Origin: an uncultured Alteromonadaceae bacterium
GTDB lineage: Bacteria > Pseudomonadota > Gammaproteobacteria > Enterobacterales > Alteromonadaceae
DNA length: 57,185 nt
Reading direction: 5' to 3'
Assembly (NCBI GenBank): GCA_913056495.1
Contig: CAJXMO010000022.1
Coordinates: forward strand, 1 to 57,185
Shown: positions 43,508 to 53,843 of the stretch, in pieces
Position numbering within the stretch: the stretch's first letter is position 1
Layout: every line of letters begins with the position of its first letter
Program-made: the position numbers and the translations under genes
Notes under the pieces: generated by a model
What the model was told of the DNA's origin: nothing
The model's input: the letters and a program-made list of their open reading frames with translations, nothing else
Database searches by the model: none

Positions 43508-44710
43508 ATGATCACTATAAATTCTGTAAAATCGACACTGTTGCGCGGATTGGCCTGCGTAGGGCTTGGGCTTTGCGCAGTCAGCCCAAGTCAGGCAGCC
43601 TGGTATCAAACAACCGGAGTTGCACAAATCAATCAGGGCGATAAAACGACAGCTCGAAAAAAAGCGATAGATGAAGCAATCAAAGAAGCGCTGCTATTTT
43701 CAGGCGCTTCTATTTCAAGTACACAGCAAGTCAGAGATGGTTTATTAACTCAGGACCTTTTCATGGTTCGCAGCAGTGGTGTGGTAAATGATATAGAAAT
43801 TCTGTCAGAAGACTGGAGTTCAAACCGGTTTAAAGTCACAATCCGGGCTGATATTTTTGCCGATAGCAGGCAATGCATTACCGCCTCGTATCGAAAGTCT
43901 ATTGCCATAGTACCTTTTATTATCAGTCATCAGGAACAGGCTCAGATTGGCGGTATATACCCGCTAGCCAATAAAATCAGCGAAAAGCTTTACCAACAGT
44001 TAAAAATGCAATCGACTAGCCTGGATGTTAGAAACTATTTGCCAAAACCAACCCAGTTTGCAGATGTACAACAATCGATTACCGGACAGATAAACCGGGC
44101 TAAATTAGCTGAGCTGGCTCAGTCAAGCGATGTACAATATATATTGTCTGGACGATTAACGGATGTATCTATTGAATATAATGCAAATCAGCTCACTAAC
44201 TGGTTAACCGGTGAACAGGCACATAGATATTTTGATATGCAGATTGAATTGTATGATGCCTATCAGGGCGAACTCATTCGCAGCTTTGATTATCAAACTC
44301 AAGCAAGCTGGCCATTTGATACCAAAAAAAGAGTCGATATTAACAGCCGAAGATTCTGGCAAAGTGAATATGGCACCGCTATTACCAGTCAGTTAGATAA
44401 ATCGTTAAGTGAAGTTGAAGCGGCTATGCAATGCACAACCGCCAATGCCAAAATTATTGATGTGGCAGATCATCAGCTCAGATTTAATTTAGGCAGTCAA
44501 AACGGCGTTAAAGTGGGCGATAGGTTTAAAGTTTTACATCAAGCCAGTTTTACCGACAAACAAGGTAAGGTCAGACCTAACTTTATTATCAGTCATTATG
44601 AGGTTGAAGTGAGTCAGGTTTATGCCCATTCAGCCGTTGCCACTTCATTAAACAATCAGCGACTCGAAAACATTCAACCGGGTGACTTAATCAGTTCTCA
44701 AATGTTTTAA
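43508..44710 (+). CDS. flgT: Flagellar H-ring protein FlgT
   Basis: Periplasmic protein that, in Vibrio, forms the H ring around the basal body and helps hold MotX/MotY of the sodium-driven motor. The 400-residue protein has a signal peptide (hydrophobic residues 9-20, cleavage near SQA-AW), then the N-terminal FlgT domain (YQTTGVAQINQGDKTTARKKAIDEA in part). The middle domain (about 115-280) and C-terminal domain (about 300-395, ending IQPGDLISSQMF) follow. The ATG at 43508 replaces a TTG at 43493. It converges with ybaN, overlapping it by 4 bases. Confidence 0.93.
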   Translation: MITINSVKSTLLRGLACVGLGLCAVSPSQAAWYQTTGVAQINQGDKTTARKKAIDEAIKEALLFSGASISSTQQVRDGLLTQDLFMVRSSGVVNDIEILSEDWSSNRFKVTIRADIFADSRQCITASYRKSIAIVPFIISHQEQAQIGGIYPLANKISEKLYQQLKMQSTSLDVRNYLPKPTQFADVQQSITGQINRAKLAELAQSSDVQYILSGRLTDVSIEYNANQLTNWLTGEQAHRYFDMQIELYDAYQGELIRSFDYQTQASWPFDTKKRVDINSRRFWQSEYGTAITSQLDKSLSEVEAAMQCTTANAKIIDVADHQLRFNLGSQNGVKVGDRFKVLHQASFTDKQGKVRPNFIISHYEVEVSQVYAHSAVATSLNNQRLENIQPGDLISSQMF

Positions 44711-45099
44711 TCGTTATCTGCTTCAAGCAAGGGTGGCTCAGGCATGCGCCACATGTAAAGAGATAATAGGCTGGCAGAACATAACAAACACAGGGTTAAC
44801 CAGGGTTTAGCCATAATAAACGCAGATAAACTCATGGTAAACCACATACAGCTTATCGCCCTGATTTTGACTTTACGGCTAACGCCGCGGTACTTCTGAT
44901 AGTCAATAATCATCTGGGAAAAGTATTTATGGTTCAGCAGCCACTGGTAAAACTTGGGTGACGATTTTGCAAAACAGGCTGCTGCCAACAAAATAAAAGG
45001 CGTTGTCGGTAAAACCGGCAGCACAATCCCTAATACCCCCAAAAACACGGCAAGCCATCCCATCGCAAGCAAACCATATTGCATCAGCTTTGATTGCAT
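44707..45099 (-). CDS. ybaN: DUF454 inner-membrane protein, YbaN-like
   Basis: A 130-residue membrane protein with about four hydrophobic segments. The N-terminal motif GIVLPVLPTTPFILLAAACFAKSSPKFYQWLL (in part, about residues 22-52) is diagnostic of the YbaN/DUF454 family, whose function is not established. I use the ATG at 45099, with GAGG about 7 bases upstream, rather than a GTG at 45111. Its stop overlaps the convergent flgT by 4 bases. It lies 23 bases after lptG and could be co-transcribed with lptFG. Confidence 0.88.
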   Translation of the reverse strand: MQSKLMQYGLLAMGWLAVFLGVLGIVLPVLPTTPFILLAAACFAKSSPKFYQWLLNHKYFSQMIIDYQKYRGVSRKVKIRAISCMWFTMSLSAFIMAKPWLTLCLLCSASLLSLYMWRMPEPPLLEADND

Positions 45100-45122
45100 A
45101 ATCACCCTCACCTTTACTGATT

Positions 45123-46187
45123 TTATCGTTTCTTCAATAAATGTAGTGCAATTAGCGTAAAAATGATACTTGGCATTATAGCGCCGATGACCGGCGGTAT
45201 ACTGTAGACCAAAACAACGGGACCAAATATCCGGTTCGCAATAAAAAAACCAAAACCTGTCATCACCCCAAGTAAAATCCGGGCGCCCATAGAAGTGCTA
45301 CGTAAAGGTCCAAATACAAATGACAAAGCCATGAGCATCATAACCGCAACGGTTATCGGTTGAAGCACTTTGCGCCAAAATGCCAGCTGATAGCGGCTTG
45401 CATCCTGCTCATTCTGATCCAGATATTCAAGATAATCTGAGAGCTCTACCAAAGATAAAGATTCAGGCGTGGAAGATACAACCGCGAGCTTATCCGGCGT
45501 AATATTCGAATTCCACGCTTGCTCAGCAATTTGATTTTGGCGAATCGATGAGTCTGTTACCTGAGTTACCGAAATATCATTTAACGACCAAGCCCGACGT
45601 TGATAAATCGCATCCGCAGCGTGTGTGACTTCCGTTAGTTTTAAATCATCTGAAAAGTCATAAATAGTCACATCTTTCAAATGGCCTATATTGCTAATAT
45701 CTCCGACATGGACAAATTTGGCGCCATCTTTCAACCAAACAGACTGCGCAGCCACCTCAGCTTTGTCACCATAAATCGCATTATCTTTTAATTTTTCCGC
45801 GGCTTGTTCCATTCTAGGCGCCAGAAATTCTCCGACTAAGAGTACAATAATGACCATTATGGTGGTGGTTTTCATCACGGATTTAATAATATCCAGTTTA
45901 GACAAGCCGGCCGCCTGCATCACGATAAGCTCGCTATTTGACGCTAAAGCGCCCAGCCCCAATAAGCCACCCAATAATGCGGCCATCGGAAAAAACACTT
46001 CTAAATCTCTTGCTATAGATAAACCCACAAACACAGCTGCATCTGCCATTGCATAACTGCCACGCCCAATCAGTCGTAACTGCTCTACAAACCGAATCAA
46101 ACCGCTCAAAGCAGTCAGCACTAAAAGCGCAAAAAAGGTAGAAGTGACTATTGCCCGGCCAATATACCAGTCTAATATGCGAATCAT
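45123..46187 (-). CDS. lptG: LPS export permease LptG
   Basis: Transmembrane partner of LptF in the LptB2FG exporter that extracts lipopolysaccharide from the inner membrane. The 354-residue protein begins MIRILDWYIGRAIVTSTFF, has six predicted helices (three at each end) and a periplasmic jellyroll-like middle (about residues 135-260). The ATG at 46187 overlaps the lptF stop as ATGA and has AAGGAG upstream. The frame stays open for 59 more codons into lptF, but those residues do not match the family. Confidence 0.95.
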   Translation of the reverse strand: MIRILDWYIGRAIVTSTFFALLVLTALSGLIRFVEQLRLIGRGSYAMADAAVFVGLSIARDLEVFFPMAALLGGLLGLGALASNSELIVMQAAGLSKLDIIKSVMKTTTIMVIIVLLVGEFLAPRMEQAAEKLKDNAIYGDKAEVAAQSVWLKDGAKFVHVGDISNIGHLKDVTIYDFSDDLKLTEVTHAADAIYQRRAWSLNDISVTQVTDSSIRQNQIAEQAWNSNITPDKLAVVSSTPESLSLVELSDYLEYLDQNEQDASRYQLAFWRKVLQPITVAVMMLMALSFVFGPLRSTSMGARILLGVMTGFGFFIANRIFGPVVLVYSIPPVIGAIMPSIIFTLIALHLLKKR

Positions 46188-47293
46188 GCGTGACGTCTCC
46201 TTACAAATCGGGATAACAACTGACGCCCAAGTGTTCTTTCTGTTGTAAATAAATACAAGCCATAGCCAAGCCCACCAGCATGAATCCACCATAAGCCCAG
46301 TGAAGCCGGAATTTTTCCGTCCTCTAATGCAGAGCGCCCCGCCATCAGCAGCAGGAAATAACACAAATAAATCGCAAATGCCGGTACTAGTTTGGCATAT
46401 TTTCCTTGTCTAGGTTTAACCCGTGCCAGTGGGACTGCGATTAATGCCACAATAATAACACTCAAAGGTAATGAAATACGCCACTGCCACTCGGCAATTG
46501 AAGCTCGGTCATTTTGTGTAATTAAGTCAATGGTTGGCACAGCCATTAACTTAAGGCGTTGTTCTTCAATCGTTTGCTCTTTGATAATCATTTTATAGTC
46601 AACAAAATCCGTGACCGTATAATCCTGACTGTTGATCTTGCCTTGGTAAGCTGTGCCTTCCGATAATATCAGTCGCTCTGCGCCCTGATTAAAAGATTCT
46701 GTATAACCGCTTTTGGCATAGAGTACATAAAAATCGTTATTGTTTTTCTCATCTGCGGTCAGTTGAGCAACAAACACTTTATCCAAACGCTCGTCCTGCT
46801 CATTATCATGAACAAAAATCACAGCTTTTTTATTGCTCGATTGTTGAAATTGACCAGGTACAAGTGAAGATATGCCAACATTCGCTTTAATTTCCTGTCT
46901 CAATACTTCTCGCTGTTCAAACGAGCTTGGAGTCCACCAAAGTGATAACAATGCCGTCATAATCGCAATGATTACCGCAAGCACTAAAGTCACCCGGGTA
47001 ACATACCACTCACTGACTCCGCAGGCCTTTAAAACCGTCATTTCACTATCAGCATACATTTGACCATGAGCCAGAAAAATGCCAATAAACAGACTTAAAG
47101 GTAAAATAAGTCCTGCCAGAGAAGGCATAGTTAACATCAGCATATTCGCTACCAGATCAGTAGGTAGCTTACCTTCCATTGCGTCGTCAAGCACACGCAT
47201 CAGGGTTTGGGAAGTAAAGATAGTCATAAGCACCGCAAACACGGCAAACTGAGCTTTAAATGTTTCAGCAAGAATGTATCTAAAAATTATCAA
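46184..47293 (-). CDS. lptF: LPS export permease LptF
   Basis: Transmembrane component of the LptB2FG exporter. Family features are IIFRYILAETFKAQ at the N-terminus, LILPLSLFIGIFLAHGQMYADSEMTVLKACG (in part, about residues 53-84), and PLARVKPRQGKYAKL in the C-terminal membrane half. No ATG is available. I place the start at a TTG (47293), which gives a 369-residue protein aligned with the E. coli start; a TTG at 47326 would add 11 residues. It overlaps lptG by 4 bases and is divergent from pepA, a widely conserved arrangement. Confidence 0.92.
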   Translation of the reverse strand: MIIFRYILAETFKAQFAVFAVLMTIFTSQTLMRVLDDAMEGKLPTDLVANMLMLTMPSLAGLILPLSLFIGIFLAHGQMYADSEMTVLKACGVSEWYVTRVTLVLAVIIAIMTALLSLWWTPSSFEQREVLRQEIKANVGISSLVPGQFQQSSNKKAVIFVHDNEQDERLDKVFVAQLTADEKNNNDFYVLYAKSGYTESFNQGAERLILSEGTAYQGKINSQDYTVTDFVDYKMIIKEQTIEEQRLKLMAVPTIDLITQNDRASIAEWQWRISLPLSVIIVALIAVPLARVKPRQGKYAKLVPAFAIYLCYFLLLMAGRSALEDGKIPASLGLWWIHAGGLGYGLYLFTTERTLGRQLLSRFVRRRHA

Positions 47294-47609
47294 TTTAAAG
47301 TCCGTTAATATCGTATTTTGCTGCAATAAAGCAAAATATTAAGTAAACTCGGTATTTTTACAAGAAAATACTGTCAATCTGAGCCAAATACGACAGAATT
47401 TGAGTTAAAATTATAGAATATGTTCCGTTTCAGTGGTCAACTGCAACAGAATTTTATTTCGCGAATTGTAACTGATATTGATTTTTTTATTCAGTGTTAA
47501 TTTGACAAAATATCAGGCTAAATTGACTATTTAGCATTTGAGCCTTTTGATAATATCAGTCAAACTCTATTTTTATTGGCGAGCATTCATTTAAGCATTA
47601 GGAGTCAAC
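47294..47609. promoter_or_regulatory. Divergent lptF/pepA intergenic region
   Basis: About 315 AT-rich bases hold no gene I can support. A perfect -35 hexamer TTGACA at 47512-47517 points toward pepA, but no matching -10 hexamer is obvious at 17 bases. AGGAG lies 6 bases before the pepA start. Confidence 0.4.
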
Positions 47610-49115
47610 ATGGAATTTAGCGTTAAAAGCGGTAGCGCAGAAAAACAACGCAGCGCCTGCATAGTGGTAGGTGTATTTGAACCTCGTAGACTAACTTCAG
47701 TTGCCGAGCAACTGGATAAGATCAGCGAAGGTTATATCAGTAACCTGCTACGCCGTGGTGATTTAGAAGGCAAAGCAGGACAAATGTTGCTGCTTCATCA
47801 CGTGCCTAATGTATTAAGCGAACGTATTTTATTGGTTGGCTGTGGTAAAGAAAGAGAACTCGATGAACGCCAGTACCGCCAAATTATCGCAAAAACGATT
47901 AATACATTAAACGAAACCGGGTCAATGGAAGCTGTCTGCTTCTTACCTGAAATGCATGTAAAAGGTCGTGATACCTACTGGAAAGTCAGAATGGCCGTTG
48001 AAGCCACTCAAGACTGCTTATATACGTTTAACCAGTTAAAAAGTAAAAAAGAAGAACCTCGCCGCCCACTTCGTAAAATTGTTTTTAATGTCCCGACTCG
48101 TAAAGAATTATCCATTGGTGAACGTGCAGTAGAACATGCATTAGCCATTTCTGCCGGTCAGAAAGTATGTCGCGATGTCGCCAATCTTCCACCCAACATC
48201 TGTAACCCTGAATATTTAGGCCAGAGAGCCGAGGCGCTTGCACAAAGCTATGATTCTATCTCAACTCATTTAGTCAAAGAGAAAGAAATGGAAGCGCTAG
48301 GTATGGGCTCATATTTAGCCGTAGGTCGTGGTAGTGAAAACGAATCTGTCATGTCTGTTATGCAATACCAGGGAGCCGGCAAAGATGTAGCACCTATCGT
48401 ATTAGTCGGTAAAGGATTAACCTTTGATACAGGTGGTATTTCACTCAAGCCCGGTGCGGCTATGGATGAGATGAAGTACGATATGGGGGGTGCTGCCGGG
48501 GTTTTAGGCGCTATGCATGCATTGGCAGAATTAAAACTTCCGATTAACGTAGTGGGGGTTCTGGTCGGTTGTGAAAATATGCCGGATGGTCGTTCATATC
48601 GCCCGGGTGATATTTTAACAACTATGTCAGGGTTAACCGTAGAAGTATTAAATACGGATGCAGAAGGCCGTTTAGTTTTATGTGATGCACTCACTTATGT
48701 CGAACGTTTCAATCCGGACTCTGTTATTGATGTGGCCACTTTAACTGGTGCCTGTGTGATTGCACTGGGTCATCAGGCAACCGGCTTAATGAGTAATCAT
48801 AATCCACTCGCGCATGATCTTGTAAATGCCTCAGAGCAGTCAGGTGACAGAGCCTGGCGTTTACCCTTATGGGATGAATATCAGGAACAATTGGAAAGCC
48901 CGTTTGCCGATATGGCAAATATTGGTGGCCGACCGGCCGGCAGTATTACTGCAGCTTGTTTCCTATCTCGTTTCACTAAAAAATATAACTGGGCGCATTT
49001 AGATATTGCGGGCACAGCTTGGAATAGTGGCAAAAACAAAGGTTCAACCGGTCGCCCAGTTCCGCTGTTAACTCAATACTTAATAAACCGAGCTTCTAAC
49101 CAAGTTTCAGATTAA
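47610..49115 (+). CDS. pepA: Leucyl aminopeptidase PepA
   Basis: M17 zinc/manganese aminopeptidase; in E. coli it also binds DNA for plasmid resolution and carAB control. The 501-residue protein has the catalytic domain motifs [17 protein letters not shown] near residues 268-284, [13 protein letters not shown] near 290-302, and the family signature [10 protein letters not shown] near 348-357. Length matches E. coli PepA. It heads pepA-holC-valS, with a one-base stop/start overlap (TAATG) to holC, as in enteric bacteria. Confidence 0.97.
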   Translation: MEFSVKSGSAEKQRSACIVVGVFEPRRLTSVAEQLDKISEGYISNLLRRGDLEGKAGQMLLLHHVPNVLSERILLVGCGKERELDERQYRQIIAKTINTLNETGSMEAVCFLPEMHVKGRDTYWKVRMAVEATQDCLYTFNQLKSKKEEPRRPLRKIVFNVPTRKELSIGERAVEHALAISAGQKVCRDVANLPPNICNPEYLGQRAEALAQSYDSISTHLVKEKEMEALGMGSYLAVGRGSENESVMSVMQYQGAGKDVAPIVLVGKGLTFDTGGISLKPGAAMDEMKYDMGGAAGVLGAMHALAELKLPINVVGVLVGCENMPDGRSYRPGDILTTMSGLTVEVLNTDAEGRLVLCDALTYVERFNPDSVIDVATLTGACVIALGHQATGLMSNHNPLAHDLVNASEQSGDRAWRLPLWDEYQEQLESPFADMANIGGRPAGSITAACFLSRFTKKYNWAHLDIAGTAWNSGKNKGSTGRPVPLLTQYLINRASNQVSD

Positions 49116-49558
49116 TGAGTCAGGTTACTTTTTACCTTTTACCCGATGAAACAGCCGAATCTTCCGATTCGGCTGTTGTGCTATTTGCCTGCCAACTGGT
49201 GGCTAAATTATATCGGGATAAACATAAAGTATTTGTGTATACAGATACTCAGGCACAAGCCGAAGCCATTGACGAAATGCTCTGGCAGTTTGATGCCGAC
49301 CAGTTTGTCGCCCACAATCTTCAGGGCGAAGGGCCAAGTTATGGCTCTCCGGTTGAAATAAGCTGGCAAGCGCCCAAAAATAGACGCAGTGTTCTGGTTA
49401 ATTTGAGTCAGCAAGTGCCGGCATTCAGTCACCAGTTCCAACAGATTTTTGATTTTGTGCCTGCTGCAGACACACCCAAACAGCAAGCCAGAGAAAGATA
49501 TAAAGCTTTTAGACAAGCAGGACACAGTTTATCAACTAGTCCTGCGCAAATTGCATAA
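49115..49558 (+). CDS. holC: DNA polymerase III chi subunit HolC
   Basis: Clamp-loader accessory subunit that links the replisome to single-strand-binding protein. The 147-residue protein has the family starts VTFYLLPDE and ACQLVAKLYRDKHKVFVYT near residues 26-44, and IDEMLWQFDADQFVAHNL near 52-69. It is coupled to pepA and precedes valS by 19 bases, the standard order. A perfect 12-bp hairpin lies in codons 12-21 (49150-49177). Confidence 0.94.
   Translation: MSQVTFYLLPDETAESSDSAVVLFACQLVAKLYRDKHKVFVYTDTQAQAEAIDEMLWQFDADQFVAHNLQGEGPSYGSPVEISWQAPKNRRSVLVNLSQQVPAFSHQFQQIFDFVPAADTPKQQARERYKAFRQAGHSLSTSPAQIA
49150..49177 (+). other. Perfect 12-bp hairpin inside holC
   Basis: AACAGCCGAATC (49150-49161) and GATTCGGCTGTT (49166-49177) pair perfectly around a TTCC loop, 35 bases after the holC start codon. 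Stems of this quality are rare inside genes. It could affect translation or decay of the pepA-holC-valS mRNA. There is no T-run, so it is not a normal terminator. Confidence 0.7.
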
Positions 49559-49577
49559 TGTAGAGTAAAGATTTTTT

Positions 49578-52424
49578 ATGGAAACCAAATTTAATCCATC
49601 CGCTATTGAACAATCTCTTTATCAGGCTTGGGAAGAGAAAGGTTATTTTAAACCGTCTGGCCAGGGGGATGCATACAGCATCATGATCCCACCACCAAAT
49701 GTGACGGGTAGTTTGCATATGGGTCATGCTTTTCAGGACACCATTATGGATACCCTGATCCGCTACAAACGAATGGATCAGTTTAATACCCTGTGGCAAG
49801 TTGGTACCGACCACGCGGGTATAGCAACACAAATGGTAGTTGAGCGTAAGTTAGCCGCAGAAGAAGATAAAACCCGCCATGATTTAGGCCGTGAAGCTTT
49901 TATTGACCGTATCTGGGATTGGAAAAAAGAGTCAGGTGGCACTATTACGCAGCAGTTAAGGCGTTTGGGTGCATCTGTTGATTGGGACCGTGAACGTTTT
50001 ACTATGGATGATGGTTTATCTGAAGCCGTTAAAGAAGTTTTTGTCCGCTTGCACAAAGAAGATTTAATTTATCGCGGAAAACGACTGGTTAACTGGGATC
50101 CTAAATTACACACAGCCATCTCGGATCTTGAAGTTGAAAACAAAGATAAAAAAGGCCACATGTGGAACTTCCGTTATCCACTGGCGGATGGCGTAAAAAC
50201 CCAAGATGGTAAAGATTATATTGTTGTCGCCACAACTCGTCCGGAAACCATGTTAGGTGACACCGGCGTTGCGGTTAATCCGGAAGATGAGCGTTATCAG
50301 GATTTAATCGGTAAAGAAATTATATTACCGATTGTTAACCGCCGCATACCGATTGTCGGTGATGACCATGCAGATATGGAAAAAGGTACTGGCTGCGTAA
50401 AAATCACCCCGGCCCATGACTTTAACGATAACGAAGTGGGTAAACGCCATCAATTGCCTATGATTAATATTTTTAATCAGGATGCTGGTATTTTAGCGCA
50501 AGGTGAAACTTTTACCTTCGATGGTAAACCGCTAGAGTTAGATGCCCCCATTCCTGAGCGTTTTCACGGACTCGACAGATTTGCTGCGCGCAAAGCAATC
50601 GTGGCTGAATTTGAAGAAAACGGCTTATTGGAAGTAATTGAAGATCATAGTTTAACCGTGCCTTACGGGGACCGTTCTGGCGTTGTGATTGAACCATTAT
50701 TAACTGATCAGTGGTATGTGCGCGTTGCGCCTTTAGCTGAACCAGCCGTTGACGCAGTTAAAAACGGCGATATCAAATTTGTGCCACAGCAATATGAAAA
50801 TATGTATTTCTCGTGGATGAACGATCTTCAGGACTGGTGTATTTCTCGCCAGTTATGGTGGGGTCACAGAATACCGGCCTGGTACGATGAAGCCGGAAAT
50901 GTTTATGTTGGCCGTGATGAAGCTGAAGTTCGCAGTGACAATAATTTATCTGCTGAGGTTAAACTAACTCAGGACGAAGATGTATTAGATACCTGGTTCT
51001 CATCAGCACTCTGGACATTCTCAACTCTGGGCTGGCCTGAAAAAACACCTGAATTAAAAACCTTCCATCCATCTGAAGTCCTAGTAACAGGCTTTGACAT
51101 TATTTTCTTCTGGGTTGCCAGAATGATCATGATGACGATGCACTTTATGAAAGATGAAGACGGCAAAGCTCAGGTTCCTTTTAAAACGGTTTATGTCACC
51201 GGGCTTATTCGTGACGAAAATGGCGACAAAATGTCTAAATCTAAGGGCAATGTGTTAGACCCGATTGATATGATTGACGGCATCGATCTTGAAAGTCTGG
51301 TACAAAAACGTACTAGCAATCTGATGCAGGATAAAGTCGCCAAAAAAGTTGAAAAAACGACACGTAAAACCTTTGAAAATGGGATTGAAGCCCATGGTAC
51401 AGATGCGCTGCGCTTTACGTTAGCCGCAATGGCATCCACAGGTCGTGATATCAACTGGGATATGAAGCGCCTTGAAGGTTACAGAAATTTCTGTAATAAA
51501 CTTTGGAATGCAAGCCGCTACGTATTGATGAATACCGAAGAGCAGGATTGTGGCTTAAATGGGGGTGACATTGAATTATCGCTGGCTGATAAATGGATTC
51601 TGGGCCGCCTGCAAGAAACTATCGAGCAGTCACGTAAATACATCGACAGCTACCGTTTTGATTTGTTAGCACAAACCTTATATGAATTTACCTGGAACCA
51701 ATTCTGTGACTGGTATTTAGAATTAACCAAACCTGTATTGCAAAACGGTTCTGAATCTCAGCAGCGTGGTACACGTAAAACACTGATTCAGGTATTGGAA
51801 ACCTTATTACGCTTAATGCATCCGGTTACGCCTTACATCACTGAAGAAATTTGGCAGCGCGTTGCCCCCCTGGCCGGCGTTGAAGGCGAAACCATTATGT
51901 TGCAGGCTTATCCGCAGTATCAGGCTGACAAGGTGGATCAAGCAGCCATTGCCGATGTTGAATGGTTAAAGCAGTTTATTCTGGGTGTGCGTAACATTCG
52001 CGGTGAAATGAATATTTCACCCAATAAACCGATTCAGGTACTGCTAAGAAATGCCAATGAAACCGATAAGCGTCGTTTAACTGAAAACCAAAACTTCCTG
52101 CAGTCCCTTGCTAAATTAGAAAGCATTGAAGTGCTCGCTGACGGCGAAAAAGGCCCAGCTTCTGCAACTGCATTAGTTGGTGAAATGGACTTGTTAATTC
52201 CGATGGCTGGTTTGATTGATAAAGATGCTGAATTGGCCCGCTTGAAAAAAGCAATGGAAAAAGCCAATAAAGAAGTTTCATTTGTTTCAGGCAAACTTGG
52301 CAATGACAAATTTGTTAACAATGCACCTGAAGCTGTTATTGCAAAAGAGCGTCAAAAACTGGCTGAAGCAGAATCATCACTTTCTAAACTTCAGCAGCAA
52401 TATGATGAAATTGCAGCCTTATAA
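49578..52424 (+). CDS. valS: Valyl-tRNA synthetase ValS
   Basis: Charges tRNA-Val. The 948-residue protein carries the class I signatures GSLHMGHAF (HIGH motif, near residues 41-49) and KMSKSKGN (KMSKS motif, near 553-560). The editing domain with [15 protein letters not shown] lies near 216-230, and the C-terminal coiled coil (about 885-945) is typical of ValRS. It is the last gene of pepA-holC-valS; a strong terminator follows. No T-box was looked for or expected in this lineage. Confidence 0.98.
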   Translation: METKFNPSAIEQSLYQAWEEKGYFKPSGQGDAYSIMIPPPNVTGSLHMGHAFQDTIMDTLIRYKRMDQFNTLWQVGTDHAGIATQMVVERKLAAEEDKTRHDLGREAFIDRIWDWKKESGGTITQQLRRLGASVDWDRERFTMDDGLSEAVKEVFVRLHKEDLIYRGKRLVNWDPKLHTAISDLEVENKDKKGHMWNFRYPLADGVKTQDGKDYIVVATTRPETMLGDTGVAVNPEDERYQDLIGKEIILPIVNRRIPIVGDDHADMEKGTGCVKITPAHDFNDNEVGKRHQLPMINIFNQDAGILAQGETFTFDGKPLELDAPIPERFHGLDRFAARKAIVAEFEENGLLEVIEDHSLTVPYGDRSGVVIEPLLTDQWYVRVAPLAEPAVDAVKNGDIKFVPQQYENMYFSWMNDLQDWCISRQLWWGHRIPAWYDEAGNVYVGRDEAEVRSDNNLSAEVKLTQDEDVLDTWFSSALWTFSTLGWPEKTPELKTFHPSEVLVTGFDIIFFWVARMIMMTMHFMKDEDGKAQVPFKTVYVTGLIRDENGDKMSKSKGNVLDPIDMIDGIDLESLVQKRTSNLMQDKVAKKVEKTTRKTFENGIEAHGTDALRFTLAAMASTGRDINWDMKRLEGYRNFCNKLWNASRYVLMNTEEQDCGLNGGDIELSLADKWILGRLQETIEQSRKYIDSYRFDLLAQTLYEFTWNQFCDWYLELTKPVLQNGSESQQRGTRKTLIQVLETLLRLMHPVTPYITEEIWQRVAPLAGVEGETIMLQAYPQYQADKVDQAAIADVEWLKQFILGVRNIRGEMNISPNKPIQVLLRNANETDKRRLTENQNFLQSLAKLESIEVLADGEKGPASATALVGEMDLLIPMAGLIDKDAELARLKKAMEKANKEVSFVSGKLGNDKFVNNAPEAVIAKERQKLAEAESSLSKLQQQYDEIAAL

Positions 52425-52446
52425 TAATCAAAACTAATCATCAACA

Positions 52447-52478
52447 AAAAAGGCCGGATCTAATATCCGGCTTTTTTA
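52447..52478 (+). terminator. Rho-independent terminator of valS
   Basis: GCCGGAT (52453-52459) pairs with ATCCGGC (52465-52471) across CTAAT, flanked by an A-run and followed by TTTTTT. Confidence 0.92.
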
Positions 52479-52494
52479 TTAGATAATCCAATAT

Positions 52495-53160
52495 ATGAAT
52501 ATCCATCAAGATAAAATATTTGTTATAGGCTTGCCTCGTACAGCAACCACAAGTTTATGTGTGGCCATGTTAGAGTTAGGCTTTAAAACCGCTCATACCG
52601 CTTATACCTATCAAAGCTTTCAGCAAGCAGAAGTCATTGCTGATACACCCGTCTTTTATGATTACCCGAGTTTGGATAAAATTTTCCCGGGCAGTTTGTT
52701 TATTTATCTTGAACGTGATTTACAACACTGGCTGCCATCTATAAAACAATTGCTCAATCGTATGTCTGCCAATTTACTCAGACCCTCAGGGGGCTTTAAC
52801 CCAGCACTTAAAACCTGTTTTAAAAAAACCTTTGAACCTTTTAACGTCGAAAATATTCAGTCTGATCAGTTTTTAACTGAATGTTATTTAAAACATAAAT
52901 CATCAGTTCAGCAATATTTTTCGGATCGGGAAAAAACGCTGCTAACCCTCAATATTAGCCAAGCAGATAGTTATGACAGATTGCTTGAGTTTTTGATATC
53001 ACACAATAAATTGAGTAGTCATATCAACCGACAGACAGGTTTTAAACGGATTAATACGGCTGGCAAAGTCACCGCCTGGAATCAAGTTAAACACCCGCTG
53101 AAAATAGAATCTACCCGAGCAGGAAAAATAGATAGTATCAATTACGCCCTGTTAAGATAA
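52495..53160 (+). CDS. Sulfotransferase-like protein
   Basis: A 221-residue P-loop protein. The N-terminal GLPRTATTSLCVAMLELGF near residues 13-31 resembles the phosphosulfate-binding loop of PAPS-dependent sulfotransferases. FIYLERDLQHWLPSIKQLL near 75-93 resembles the 3'-phosphate site (a Glu-Arg-Asp stretch followed by the Trp helix). Overall length is short for the family, so the acceptor side may be minimal. The gene sits between valS and miaE, directly after a terminator, with no visible partner. The substrate is unknown. Confidence 0.65.
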   Translation: MNIHQDKIFVIGLPRTATTSLCVAMLELGFKTAHTAYTYQSFQQAEVIADTPVFYDYPSLDKIFPGSLFIYLERDLQHWLPSIKQLLNRMSANLLRPSGGFNPALKTCFKKTFEPFNVENIQSDQFLTECYLKHKSSVQQYFSDREKTLLTLNISQADSYDRLLEFLISHNKLSSHINRQTGFKRINTAGKVTAWNQVKHPLKIESTRAGKIDSINYALLR

Positions 53161-53255
53161 ACCACTCAATCTCGCCAATTTGCTTATTTTTACTTTAGGT
53201 ATTTGTCTATCGCAGGTAAAATCAGCGCCAACTTTAAGATTAAATACAAAACCTG

Positions 53256-53828
53256 ATGTTCGAGTTAAAATATAAAACCCCGTTTGAATGGACCCAGGCT
53301 GTGCTTGCCGATTTCAATACCTTTTTACAAGATCATGCAGCGGCAGAAAAAAAAGCCTCAGGCATGGCAATCTCTATGTTATCGCATTATCCGGATCGCA
53401 GAAAATTAGTTCGCGCAATGACAGATTTAGCATTAGAAGAATTGATTCACTTTAAACAAGTATTAAAACTCCTGGATGAGCGAGATGAAATTTTAGGTGA
53501 TGATAAGCAGGATGCTTATATCAAACAAATACGCTCTGTATTCAGAAACGGTAAAGAAGTTTTCCTGATGGATAGATTACTGGTTGCCGGTGTGATTGAA
53601 GCGCGCGGTCATGAAAGGTTTTCACTGGTCGCAGAGGCTTTGCCGGAGGGTAAAGACAAAGATTTTTATCAGATGATCGCCAAGTCTGAAGCCAAACATA
53701 AAAACTTGTTTGTTGAACTGGCATACGAATATTTTGATAAAAGTGAAGTGGATGCCCGGTTAGAAGAAATTCTCGAATTCGAAGCAAATATTTGTGAAAA
53801 CTTGCCTTTCAGAGCAGCGCTGCATTAA
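53256..53828 (+). CDS. miaE: tRNA-(ms2io6A)-hydroxylase MiaE
   Basis: Diiron oxygenase that hydroxylates the isopentenyl group of the modified adenosine at tRNA position 37, using oxygen. The 190-residue protein is a ferritin-like four-helix bundle. Metal ligands appear as EKKASGMA near residues 32-39, LALEELIHFKQVL near 69-81, GVIEARGHERF near 109-119 and AKSEAKHKNLF near 140-150. Length agrees with short MiaE proteins. There is no clear Shine-Dalgarno. A palindromic element follows. Confidence 0.93.
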   Translation: MFELKYKTPFEWTQAVLADFNTFLQDHAAAEKKASGMAISMLSHYPDRRKLVRAMTDLALEELIHFKQVLKLLDERDEILGDDKQDAYIKQIRSVFRNGKEVFLMDRLLVAGVIEARGHERFSLVAEALPEGKDKDFYQMIAKSEAKHKNLFVELAYEYFDKSEVDARLEEILEFEANICENLPFRAALH

Positions 53829-53843
53829 ATATTTAATAGTCTC

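Noticed and set aside
25971..44710. Prophage or transferred island reading of the flagellar block
   Set aside because: Gene content and order match chromosomal polar flagellar loci, with no integrase, attachment site or phage gene.
46188..46364. 59-residue N-terminal extension of LptG
   Set aside because: It lies wholly inside lptF, does not match the LptG family, and the ATG at 46187 has AAGGAG upstream and a typical ATGA overlap.
48266..48694. 142-codon minus-strand frame inside pepA
   Set aside because: It is antisense to the catalytic core of PepA, and the product is Ser/Pro-rich with no recognisable domain.
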